A DNA stretch of 64,000 bases from Berberis thunbergii (lineage: Eukaryota > Streptophyta > Magnoliopsida > Ranunculales > Berberidaceae), in NCBI GenBank assembly GCA_003290165.1, contig QNQO01005803.1:62001-126000 (forward strand), given 5' to 3'. The translations under genes were made by a program, and so were the position numbers. Shown here piece after piece: positions 53,995-64,000 of the stretch (positions are counted from its first letter, which is position 1; each line of letters begins with the position of its first letter). The notes below the pieces were generated by a model that did not search any database, was not told the origin of the DNA, and saw nothing but the letters and a program-made list of their open reading frames with translations.

Positions 53995-54587
53995 GACGAA
54001 GATGGGAAGTTCCGATCTCGATGTAATGCTGAGTTAGTAGATCTTGACAAAGTTGAAGAGCAAGGGGATATCATGTGGCTGAGAATGATGATACAACAAC
54101 ATCAACGTCACACAAAAAGTCAGTTGGCTAAGGAGGTCTTGGATACTTTGAGAATCTTCTGCCCAAATTCATTAAAGTGTTCCCAAGGGATTATAAGCGA
54201 GTTCTTCAAAACTCGAAGGTTGAAGAGTTTAATATAGAGGTTGAGGCTGACGAATCTGAAGATCCCGATGAACATGAAGTGGCAGAGTTGATGAAAAATG
54301 ACGCTTTTGAAGAGCTCAAGAAGACGGCAGCCGCATCTTCCATGAATGGAAAACCAAGTCAGAAGGTTGAAGAAGCAGAGCCTTTGAAGAGGCCGACCCG
54401 TATTGACAATGCTGTCAAGCATCGTGGCTTTGTCAACTACGATCGTGAGAGCATTTCATATAGGGATCCTGAGGCTAGGATTAATGACTGGGAAGAGGTC
54501 ATGGAGAAATCAGAACCAGGTCCTTTGCTGAAGACCCAATCTGCTCGCTGCCTGGATTGTGGAACTCCCTTTTTGCCATTAGGAAAA
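53995..54587 (+). pseudogene. NADH-dependent glutamate synthase (GLT1) fragment
   Basis: [40 protein letters not shown], then (after a one-base frameshift near 54150) [54 protein letters not shown] and [18 protein letters not shown]. This is the linker between the large glutamate-synthase domain and the NADPH-type small domain of plant NADH-GOGAT, ending just at the first cysteines of the iron-sulfur motif. The following residues of that motif are missing, with PLGK resuming briefly before homology ends. No intron is seen, and the neighbours are unrelated. Confidence 0.9.
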
Positions 54588-55151
54588 CTCCGAGTATCTC
54601 TCTCTGTCTCTCTCTCATATCAGTTCACTTCAGTGGAACCGAATCATGAATTAATTGAAGATACCAAGCAAGGGAAGGAAAGGTGAGAAAAAGAAGAAGA
54701 TAAACGTTTCAGAGGCGGAGAGATCGAATCGTGACCGTCGATTCTTCCCTCTCGAACGATCTGATCCGTTGATTAAGGATAATCTTCATCTATTGACGGT
54801 TCTCGGTTCATTCAGTGAACGAACTTGTCGTTTTCGTACTGGATCTGCCAATCTCATTTTGGACCTTCTGCTTCGCCCGACATCAGATCAGATGGCTTTG
54901 TTGATGTAGGAAGTAACCACCATCCTTTCGTTTGTCTCTGGACAATCACTTTTTTTTATGACTTTTTTTTTTGTGACAAGTTGCAATGCAAAACTTGGCG
55001 AATTGATTAATGAGTGATTGGAAAACCTATATCTTGCTATTAGAATTAGCTTTGGCATTGGAGTTTGGCTTTGACGTGAGAGGGAAGGAGCCATCTCTTC
55101 TCTGCAGGTGCCAACCTCCAAAACTAAAGCCAACGGTTTGTGTTTCCTTCC

Positions 55152-55413
55152 ATGTCTCCTAACTTGGCCAGCCCTGTGCAGACCCAGATGGCAGTTGCAC
55201 TTCTGAATGGCCTGATCAGTAGTGAGTACCATAATAATAGAGTGGATGGAAAAAACTGCTAGTAGTAGGAGGGTTTTTGTGCAGACAGAAACTGGTTGTG
55301 TTTTTGGGATAGAGTTAGATCAAAGGGACAACGTACATACAGTGAAACGGAGGTTACAGTTGGCACTTGATGTCCCAACTGAGGAAAGCTCATTGACTTT
55401 TGGGGATGATTGA
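55152..55413 (+). pseudogene. N-terminal fragment of phosphatidylinositol 4-kinase gamma (ubiquitin-like domain)
   Basis: The first frame reads MSPNLASPVQTQMAVALLNG and SEYHNNRVDGK, stopping at TAG. Shifted one frame, RRVFVQTETGCVFGIELDQR and VHTVKRRLQLALDVPTEESS plus LTFGD follow. This is the start and first ubiquitin-like domain of plant type II PI4K-gamma proteins. The kinase domain is absent. Sequence from about 54690 to 55150 may be the captured leader and intron of the same gene. Confidence 0.88.
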
Positions 55414-57600
55414 GCTTTAAAGATGCTAGGGAATCATACAAGGGATCTAAGCTCTTCTCCGAACTACTACTTTCACAGGTGGCAGGATGATGGGACGATT
55501 GTGTTGGCTGTGCAATCTTTTACGGTTTGCCATTTCACCCGGTGAGTTTTCTTATTCCCTGTATCTTGCAATCCTTGTTTCTTGACTGAATTAGGTATTT
55601 TTAGGATTTGATGATGGGGTTTTTTTTTTCATGGATGTGAGTCTTCTTTCATTCTCCATGTGAGTTCTCTTTTACCCCATTCAGTTTGTTTTATGTGATG
55701 GTTTTGATAGTTATGTGTTGTGTGTTTAATCTACTTTGATTAAAACCTCATTTTCTTTCTTCCTGATTTTGCCCTTAACTTGTAGATTAAATTGATGGGG
55801 TTTGATTACTTTAATTAATTGATTTAAATGAATGAATGGATACCCATTGGAATTCACATTGATTTTAGGCAATTGTCAAGGCATTTGGGGTTTTTCAGGT
55901 AATCATCATCATCATTAGAAAAGCATGTGATTGAGTAGGGTTTGTGTAAAACTAAGGAACCCCTGAGTGTTATCATGAAGAAAATTTGGGCAAATTGTAA
56001 CTCATAGGTTAGATCAGATGTTACCACATTTAGGTAGTAGGTGTATGTGCATTTTTGGATTTGTCAAATCCCATCGGGTGGAAATTGAAATTCATCATAT
56101 GTGTCCATATGATTTATTAAAGTTGGTTGTCAAAGTGTTGTGCCACTATCATAAATATTTTCTCGTTAATTGTCAAAGGTTATAGATACAATGCTCATTT
56201 GTTTGATGAAATTCCTTAATGAAATAGAAGATGGATTTGGGGAAGTTTTAAAAGAATGAAATGAGTCATTTTTGCTTAGTTCCTAATGTATCTCGTTGTC
56301 ATACGCTCTTTTGATCATGACCTGGAAGATATTATCTTTGGAGTATTTCTTTGGACTTATTTACATAGCTGGCGAGATTGATCCCAATTGCATAACATAA
56401 ATTAGAAGAAAATTTTCTAGTAATAGATATTGGCTGGAATTTAACTGAGCACTTGTTTTAGCTTGAGTATTTGTATTGTTATGTGAATTGGTATGCATAT
56501 TGTTTTTCATATGATGCAAAGAGATGAGATATGTGAACTGGCAATGTGTCAAATATTACTTGTTCCCCAAAAGAATGGTGGATACTGTGATTGATTTATT
56601 TATGGTTGACAAAGAGTCACCATAAAAGAGTTTTGAGTTTTAGTTGATATTTTTTATGCTCTTTTCCACAACTCCGAAGAAAAAAAAATGTGAAAAGAAA
56701 AGAAATTGTTTGTATACAGACTTGCTTGTATACGTGTAGTATGATTATGGGTATGCAGACTTGCTTATATATCGGTGCACCGTTCCATGTGTGTTCGGTT
56801 GTACGTGTAGATTTAGGAAGAATGCTTGCCATGGATCGAACTTCGGGTGAGATGACATGTTCCTCGAGGTGGCACCCCACTTGGAACATGTACACTCCGA
56901 GTGGTTTCGAAGGCAAGGGAGGCACACTTGGGTGAGGTGTGTTCGGCACAGGAGGAGAGTGCGATTGTGGAAAAGAAGCGAGCTTTCCTTTTGTGTATGT
57001 GCATAATTACCTTAAAGGAAGAAACTAAATGCTCAATCAACCATTGAATGAAAACTACATGTCTTCCTAAAGGTAGAAAAATGTGTTTTGCTAATATTTC
57101 AATAATAGTCTAATATGATTATGAATTGTATAGTTGTTGCATTTATGAGGATTGATAACTCATAAATTTTATTTATTAGTAATAAATAATGCATATTTAT
57201 TTATTAGGATGATAACACATTTGCCTCATGGAGGAACTACTTGATGTGTGGTTATTGTTTATGGTTTATTTTGATATTGTCATGTACGGATTTATTGATT
57301 TTGGGATGAAGATTTCTCGCACCAGCTTTATTGCTGACCGAAGTGAGCTTTTGCTTCTTGGGTAGCCAATTAGCCTTTCAGGTTTAGAGATTTTGAGCTG
57401 CGTTACTGGAGTTTCGCTAGTGAGCTAGCCATGCCAGTCTTCTCCGGGTTAGATTTTTATTTGTTTCAGATGTTTAGTTCATGCTGCTATTTGTTTATAT
57501 TATTATTAAATTTTCACGTCTCGAGTTTTGGGGGAAACGGATAATCCTACTTGGCTTTTGGGATTTTTGTTTCCTTCAAAAATCGGGGCGTGACACCTCT

Positions 57601-58079
57601 ATAGGCAAGTATCTCGATGATCTATTTCGGACGGGCAACTACAACTGCTCTTTGCTCTCAACTAGAAAGCAAACACCAAAGTATCTTTCATACAGGAAAA
57701 CTCATTTATACAGAATGCTCTTAGATTGGGAACTATCTCTCGCGTATCAAGGAGCGCAGAGCTAATAGGAAACTTTCCTCCTACAGCACGACTCCTAATT
57801 AGAGAGGGATCTACGAAGATATCCTCCATAATCTATGCCTACAATGGTCTGGTTAAACCAGGACTCCATGCACTATAATAAGACATGAGGTTGGTAAGCT
57901 AAGGTATGCTACAAATTCTCTCTTACATCATTACACCTTCCTCAGAGCCCTGTATGACTCTAGCATCGGAGTGCCATCGACCACCACAACGGTGGTCCGT
58001 GGCTCACGTGTGCTATGTATGCAGGTCAACAAGTTAGCAGGAACCAGATCAGAACAAGGAGCGAAAAATGATTGCATCA
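57601..58079 (+). repeat. LTR end of the second (Tat-lineage) Gypsy element
   Basis: Ends with AGCATCGGAGTGCCATCGACC .. GATTGCATCA, the same tail as the intron-2 Gypsy LTRs, and is followed at once by GTTTGACGCTGTCCGTGGGA, the degenerate primer-site/leader sequence (canonically GGCGCCGTCTGTGGG) of this lineage. The LTR start is not resolved; it may be interrupted by the 53.7-57.6 kb insertion. Confidence 0.6.
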
Positions 58080-58162
58080 GTTTGACGCTGTCCGTGGGAG
58101 GACTTAGTTCGTAACTTTACACTAAGCGTTGTCTCATTTGAGTCATTTCATAACATAGAGAT

Positions 58163-58702
58163 ATGGTGACCACCAAGTCACGCAGCAACAAGGAACCAAG
58201 GGATGTGTCCAACGTTCAGGTCGTCCATGTGTTGCCTCTTTCGACGGTTCGTGTCGTGCGCGGGCATCCAACTCGCAACCTCGTGCCGAGGATAATTGTG
58301 TTGAACCCCGAATCGGACGAACGATTTCTTTTCGTGCACCACATTTTGTCAATAATTAGGGCGCTCACATCAATGAAGCAAAGGCCTGACGAGACACTAG
58401 AAATGTATCTAATCCGCTTTAACAGTGAGTTAACCACTGTCCGCACATGCAACGACGCAACGGCTGTTTCGACCTTCATTAACAAATTGCGAAGGGGAAA
58501 GTTTTACAACTTTCTGATGCTAGACCCTCCGGGGATCATGACTGTCTTGACAAAACAAACACAAAACTTCATCGTCGTGAGGGCTGAACAAAGAAGAATC
58601 AATCCCGAGGAGCCATTAGGCAACATAATACATGTGCTTCACGGAGCACATTCAGAGTCCGAACTATCCAATAGGTCCAACAAAGGGCTTTACAAGGTAT
58701 GA
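58163..58702 (+). pseudogene. Gypsy gag, internally deleted
   Basis: The frame opens MVTTKSRSNKEPRD and, after unrelated-looking residues, enters the capsid at MKQRPDETLEMYLIRFNSEL, ending at FINKLRRGKFYNFLM and a charged tail. The first half of the capsid and the zinc-binding region are missing. Confidence 0.75.
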
Positions 58703-58759
58703 GGATCCAAGCGATACGTGGCGAACAACCGACACAACACAGTGAGAGGCGAGGTCCAT

Positions 58760-59349
58760 TTGCGTAGCTGGTATTTACTGAGAAGGGTCTCTAGGACACA
58801 ACTTTCGTATGATGACTCTCTGGTGCTAACAATTTCCCTAGCAGGCTGGGAGGTAAGAAGGTCCCTTGTTGATACCGGGAGCTCGATGAACGCTCTTTTT
58901 CTCTATATGCTCCGCAACATGCAGTGGAAAGGATACAGTCGGCAGTAACCGCGGGTAAACAACCAACTCATAAAACCCAGTTTCGAGAGTTCGTAGTAAT
59001 CGACACGCCTTCGGCGTACAATGCAGTTTTGGGAAGGCCTTGGATACACCAGATGGGAGCATCGATTTCCACCCTGTACCAATGCGTTAAGTACCCAACA
59101 AATCAAACAGTTGGTACATTAAGAGGGGATCAGTCGGTGGCCAGAGAATGCCAATACATGACAATTTTGCCACCCGACCATCCTCAGCAAGTTGTCAATC
59201 CAACGACCAAGACTACTCTCTATTCAACTCGAAACATCAAGGAAGAACGACCAACATCAGGTGACGAGGCACCAGTAAGCCCTCAAGGCCGACCCAATGC
59301 CAGACAACCAGAGGAAGAGACCGTTACGTCCTACCTTGACAGCTCTTAG
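58760..59349 (+). pseudogene. Gypsy aspartic protease region
   Basis: LSYDDSLVLTISLAGWEVRR then LVDTGSSMNALF carries the catalytic D-T-G. After a frameshift, FREFVVIDTPSAYNAVLGRPWIHQM and TLRGDQSVAREC complete the domain as in Tat elements. Confidence 0.82.
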
Positions 59350-59439
59350 AACAACAAAGCCATTCAGATTGGTTCCCGCCTGAGCAAAGTAGTGGCAAAG
59401 CAACTTACGGAGCTGATACAACGCAACCAAAACATCTTC

Positions 59440-60340
59440 GCCTAGACCATGCGCGATATGGTAGGGATTGATCTGTCGATAATCATTCATCGCCTCGAAG
59501 TTGACCCTCAAAGAAAACCATCAGACAAAAGAAAAGGCACGTGGCGCCCGAAAGGAACACAATCATAAACGAGGAAGTGCAACGTTTACTCGACGCAAAC
59601 ATGATCAAGGAAGCGCGATACCCGACTGACTTGCAAACACTGTTCTGGTAAAATATAAAAAAAGGGAAGTGGAGAGTGTGCTAAACTACACCAACCTCAA
59701 CAAAGCCTACCCAAAAGACAACTTCCCACTACCCCGCATAGATCAGATCATAGATGATACTTCGAGACACAACCTACTCAGCTTTATGGATGTCTATTTG
59801 GGCTACAATCAAATATTGATGCACCCAAGAGAAAACCTCTTTCATTGCGGAAAAAAGAATATATTGCTATAGGGTAATGCTTTTCGGCCTGAAAAATGCT
59901 AGTTACTTACCAACAATTGGTCAACCGAATGTTCAAAGAACAGATCGGTAGAAATATGGAAGTATACATCAACGACATGTTGGTCGAAAGCCTGCGCAGG
60001 CGCGACCACGTACGAGATCTTTTTGAAGTGTTTGACCAACTCGGGAAATACCGGATGAAACTCAACCCACGAAAGTGCACATTCGAAGTCAAGTCTGGGA
60101 AATTTTTAGGCTATATAGTAAACAAAATGGGAATTGAGGTCGATCCTAAACAAATTCAAGCCCTTCTCGACATGAAATTCTCGACCAATATCAGATACGT
60201 TCAGAGCCCGATTGGGAGGGTAGTAGCACTCAACGGATTTATATCAAAGTCATCCAACAAATGCCTCCCACTCTTCAAGATACTAAGAGGGAGCAAAGGG
60301 TTTTCATGGAACGACGAATGTGAACAAGCGCTTTAGAACC
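59440..60340 (+). pseudogene. Gypsy reverse transcriptase
   Basis: NLNKAYPKDNFPLPRIDQII and HNLLSFMDVYLGYNQILMHP are RT blocks 1-2. After a frameshift near 59880, YQQLVNRMFKEQIGRNMEVY, INDMLV, MKLNPRKCTFEVKSGKFLGY and LFKILRGSKGFSW follow. The catalytic Y-x-D-D is Y-I-N-D here, losing the first aspartate. Confidence 0.85.
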
Positions 60341-61200
60341 TGGAAGCATACACGAGGAGTCCAAAACTACTATCAAAGCTCGCAATAGGTGAAACACTAT
60401 ACTTGTACTGATCTATTTCAAAACATGCTGTCAATTCGACCCTCATACGAAACAACCAATTAACCAAAAGGCTAGAGTACTACACCTGCAAAACCTTCGT
60501 GGAGGCAAAAACACACTACTTGGACCTGGAGAAGTTGGCTCTGGCGCTGGTCGTATCCTCATAAAAGCTGAGGCCCTATTTTCAAGCCCACTCTATAACG
60601 GTCCTAACCAAACATCCACTCCGCTCGGTATTACATTAACCCGAGCTATCTAGCAGGAAGGTGAAGTGTTTGGTAGAACTCGAGCAGTTCGACACAAACT
60701 ACGCGCCAAGAACCGCCATCAAAGCCCAGACACTCGTAGATTTCATTGCTGAATTTACTGGGAGAGAATAGTTGAAGATAGACTACTAAATCTCAAAATC
60801 AGATCTCCAAACATGGACCCTGCACTGCGATGGATCCTCGACCGATAAGCCAAGCGGAACAGGGATCACACTCCACTCCCCCAACGGCTTCACCCTCGAA
60901 AAGGCAGTCAGGTTTGGTTTCTTTGCTTTAAATAATGAGGTCGAATATGAAGCACTCATGTCAGGCCTAAATCTAGCTTTAAGGATCGGCATAGATCACT
61001 TAACAACATATAACGACTCAAGACTTGTAGTCAACCAGGTCAAAGGAGATTTCAATAGTAAAGATCCCTGCATGATAGCCTATCGCGACAATGTACTTGG
61101 CATAATAAGCAAATTCAAAAGCTGTCACCTCACACAATGCCCCCAAAACAACAACCAAATGACGAGCTAGCAAAAGAAGCCTCGGCTTCCAAGGAAGTCT
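60341..61200 (+). pseudogene. Gypsy RNase H region
   Basis: Two RNase H-like pieces are visible: the first ends at YAPRTAIKAQTLVDFIAEFT; the second includes LHCDGSS-like residues, NEVEYEALMSGLNLALRIGI and YNDSRLVVNQVKGDFNSKDP. Stops near 60350, 60410 and 60770-60790 break it. Confidence 0.75.
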
Positions 61201-61439
61201 CCAGCGGCCTCATTGAATATCAAGAGAAATCAAGCCTCAACGAGAAATAACACAGAGATATTTACACATCGGAAGCACAACCAAATTGGATGATTCCGAT
61301 AATATAATATATAGTGACCAGAGCCTTACCAATCTAGAAGGTCGAAACACGAAGACTTAAAAATAGGGCCGCAAGGTATACTCTCCTGAACGACAAGTTA
61401 TGCAGGAGGTCGGTAACAGGGCCCTTGCTTCGATGTCTA

Positions 61440-62400
61440 TCGCGTTCAGAGGCAATCCAAGTATTAGGCGCCATCCACAACGGTTTATACGGAAATCACC
61501 CAGGAAGGAGAACCCTCACCTATATGGCCATGACTCTAGGGTATTACTTGTTGACCATGTAGCGAGACACCGTCCGCAAGTGCGACAAATGCCAGAGGTT
61601 CGCGCCACACACCCACCCATATGCCAGCACAACCACTAACCCCAATACTAGTCCATGGTCGTACACACAGAATGGACATCGTCGGGCCACTTCCGGCGTC
61701 GACTATCACCATCGACTACTTCACCAAGTGGATCGAGGTCGAGTCCATATCGAAAAATTCATATGGGCCACCATTGTTTGTAGATTTGGCATCCCCAGAG
61801 TATTGGTCAGTGAGAACGGAACCCATTTTGAAGGTAGCAAGGTTAACAAACTGTGCAAAAGTCTGGGTGTCAAGTACCACTTCTCCTCACCAGAACACTC
61901 CTAGGCCAACAGCCAAGCGGAAGTTACCCACATGACAAAGTTAGAAGCCATCAAAAGAAAACTTGATGCAGCCAAAGGAAAATGGGTCCCAGAGCTACCA
62001 AGAATACACTGGGAATATCGAACAACTAAAAAAATCCTTACCAGAGAGACACCCTTCGCCCTAGCATATGGGTCAGAAACTATGATTCCGGTGGAACTCG
62101 AAGTGCCAACCTTCCAGATGGAAGAGTTTAGACCAGACGACAATGACGAAGCCTTGCGCGTGGGACTAGACCTTCTTGATGAAAAATGGGATCTAGCATC
62201 TGCTAAGATAGTCGCCTACCAACAACGGATATCGCAATACTACAACAAGAAGGTCAAGCCACGCAAATTCAAGATGGGAGACTGGGTACTCAGGAAGACC
62301 CAACAAAACACCAAGGAAGCTGGAGCGGGAAAGCTAAATTCGAATTGGGAATGACCTTATAGAGTTGCCAAAGTCAAGGGGAACATACTGGCTGGAAGAC
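61440..62400 (+). pseudogene. Gypsy integrase
   Basis: The H2C2 zinc domain (GNHPGRRTLTYMAMTLGYYL .. CDKCQRF), the first catalytic Asp (MDIVGPLP), TIDYFTKWIEVESI, LVSENGTHF (Glu at the second catalytic position), the catalytic Glu region, and the C-terminal TPFALAYGSETMIPVELEVP / YYNKKVKPRKFKMGDWVLRK are in order but spread over three frames with stops. Confidence 0.8.
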
Positions 62401-62551
62401 GCCGATGTTGATGGGATTAAACGACCATAGAATGTAGAGCATTTCAAAAAATATTATCAATAAAAAATTTTGTTTTCACCAAAATTTCCATTGGTGTCCG
62501 TTATAACCTTTCACCAGCCCGACTATGACCAGACTCGAATATCAGCCCAAA

Positions 62552-63280
62552 GCCTAATCCGCTTCACGTGGATCACGACGGCAGAGGAAGTGGGAGTCTA
62601 GTCAGCGCTGGTTCGTTGATGACGATGACTCGCCAAGGGATCATTGTTGTCAATACAAACAATGATCGCCGAACTTGCCAGGAAAGCTTAGTCAGTTCGC
62701 AACTAAAGACAACGACTTTTGGTACCCAAAGCCTAAACTGCTTCGCGCGGATCACGACAACGGAGGAACTGGGAGTCTAGTCAACTCTAGTCCACTGATG
62801 ACGACGAATCTCCAAGGGATCATTGCTCTCAATACAGATAATGATCGCAAAACTTGCCAGGTAAGCTCAGTCAGTTCGCGATTGATGACGACGACTTATG
62901 GTGCCCAAAGCCTAATCCGCTTCACGTGGATCATGATGGAGGAAGAAGTGGGAGTCTAGTCAGCGTTGGTTCACTGATGACGACGACTCATCAAGGGATC
63001 ATTGCTCTCAATACAAACGATGATCGCCGAACTTGCCAGGTAAGCTTAGTCAATTCACGACTGATGACAATGGCTTCTAGTGCCTAAAGCCTAATCCGCT
63101 TCGCGCGGATCACGACGGTGGAGGAAGTGAGAGTTTAGTCAGTGTTGGTTCGTTGATGATGACGACTCGCCAAGGGATCATTGCTCTCAATACAAATAAT
63201 GATCGCCGAACTTTCCTGGTAAGCTCAGTAAGTTCGCGACTGATGACGACGACTTCTAGTGCCCAAAGCCTAATCCGCTT
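62552..63280. repeat. 179-bp tandem array (four units) in the Gypsy 3' region
   Basis: GCCTAATCCGCTTC-type unit starts recur at 62552, 62731, 62910, 63089 and 63268, exactly 179 bp apart each time. Units contain GCGGATCACGACGG, GGGAGTCTAGTCAG, AAGGGATCATTGCTCTCAAT and GATCGCCGAACTTGCCAGG. Lies between integrase and the element's 3' part, like the 70-bp array of the intron-2 element. Confidence 0.93.
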
Positions 63281-63299
63281 CGCAAAAGGAATAAAGAGC

Positions 63300-64000
63300 A
63301 GAAGGCAGTACTAGTTCGCCAACACGTAAAGAGTCACTGCTAGAGAAGCCTGGTCAACCCCTGACCAATAGCAGTCTCTGTTGGTTAAACACTAACCTGG
63401 AACAGAACAACCTAAAACAACATTGTATTTTGAATGACAAGTACAAGCATTCCACCTGGCAATCAAAATATTCTACGAAGTGACTAAAGTAAACACGACA
63501 ATATGAGACAAAAACAAGACTTTCATTCAAAAACATGTCTACATATTCTGTCCAAGAGAAGACGTTACACTCATTCTAAGGAGATGCATCCTTCTCATCT
63601 ATAAGCCTCGCGGAGCCCTCCCCTCGATTGATCGGTCCGAAAACAACCATCTTGTAGCGAGCAAACTCAAGGTCAGTACTGGGATACTCTTCCCAAATCA
63701 GCTCGAATAGCTCCAGTCTACCATGACTGCGTCTTCCAATAGCCGCCTTTCGACAGCCCATTCCACCTTCGCTCGCTCCCTTTTGGTCACTATGCCCTCG
63801 CGGTCGACAAAGGTGACAGAAGCTTCTAACCTACCTTCTAAGGAGTCCTCCCAATAAAGAGCGTCAGAATATGATGCTCGTATATGTACGTACGAAGGCT
63901 TTATCTAAAGCAAGTACCCTTCCATGGGCTTTGGGATGCAACGAAACGGGCCCATGCAACTCCAAGGCACGAGTAGCCATTCCGAGGCTGTCATGACGCA
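63300..64000 (-). other. 3' part of the Gypsy element, possible end of an antisense ORF
   Basis: On the minus strand a frame ending at 63576 and charged stretches such as DREGIVTKRERAKVEWAVER upstream could be the C-terminus of an antisense protein, as in the intron-2 element at the same place after the tandem array. No domain can be confirmed because the window ends. Confidence 0.25.

Larger units (their letters stand above)
53723..57595. mobile_element. Insertion carrying fragments of two host genes (GLT1 and PI4K-gamma)
   Basis: The left end is TGTAATACCCGCC and the right end TCGGGGCGTGACA, imperfectly inverted (TGTAATACCCG against TGTCACGCCCCG), a pair of termini seen on many plant insertions. 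Between them lie, on the plus strand, an NADH-glutamate synthase fragment, leader-like sequence, and the N-terminus of a PI4K-gamma. A clean target duplication is missing (left flank CTCTCC, right flank CCTCTA), so the boundaries and class (LTR-derived or TIR element) are inferred. 55440-57595 shows no gene. Confidence 0.5.
57601..64000 (+). mobile_element. Decayed Tat-lineage Ty3/Gypsy element, 3' end outside window
   Basis: LTR end, gag, protease, RT, RNase H and integrase occur in Ty3/Gypsy order on the plus strand, followed by a 179-bp tandem array and unassigned sequence to the window edge. Numerous stops and frameshifts, and altered catalytic residues, mean no functional polyprotein is encoded. 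Confidence 0.82.

Noticed and set aside
55444..57595. Possible further exons of PI4K-gamma after the ubiquitin-like domain
   Set aside because: I looked for the kinase domain and found only AT-rich sequence and LTR-like text; no supporting peptide.

Overview
This is nuclear DNA from a eudicot plant. The evidence is AT-rich sequence, two plant-specific transcription factor genes whose exons carry GT-AG borders, and dense plant transposon families (CACTA, hAT, Ty3/Gypsy, RTE and L1 LINEs, MITEs). I cannot name the species. All homology calls rest on my recognition of protein families; no database search was run.

Layout. 1-11.67 kb is most of a CACTA (En/Spm-type) element entered from inside. 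Its TAGTG terminus is at 11673. It holds a transposase-associated domain, a nested Copia gag scrap, two captured host exons (FLX-like and GDPD-like) between inverted GATCT-rich arms, a 97-codon in-frame duplication, and subterminal hairpin repeats. 11.7-21.3 kb is intergenic apart from an intact SUPERMAN/ZFP10-type C2H2 zinc-finger gene (minus strand, 14.9-15.9 kb), a 287-bp MITE and an 805-bp hAT element with perfect target duplications.

21.36-48.0 kb is one AT-hook (AHL, PPC-domain) gene on the minus strand. I assembled it from six exons (463, 53, 132, 162, 289 and 53 bp) that join in phase to an intact 383-residue reading frame. Three of its five introns are swollen to 5.8, 14.0 and 5.4 kb by transposons: a gag-only Ty3/Gypsy element with a long antisense ORF and a 70-bp tandem array, RTE and L1 LINE fragments, and hAT elements.

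49.1-51.7 kb is a small complete Ty3/Gypsy element (LTRs, tRNA-Met primer site, 5-bp target duplication). Most of its pol has been replaced by a 2-oxoglutarate dehydrogenase E1 fragment. 53.7-57.6 kb is an insertion carrying fragments of NADH-glutamate synthase and of a type II phosphatidylinositol 4-kinase gamma. 57.6-64 kb is a decayed Tat-lineage Gypsy element with gag, protease, RT, RNase H, integrase and a regular 179-bp tandem array.

The theme is gene-fragment capture: five host genes are sampled by three different mobile elements in 64 kb, beside a transcription-factor gene that still reads intact across 26.6 kb of transposon-filled introns. Only two host protein-coding genes look functional (AHL and the C2H2 factor). 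I found no CRISPR array, operon or bacterial-type feature.
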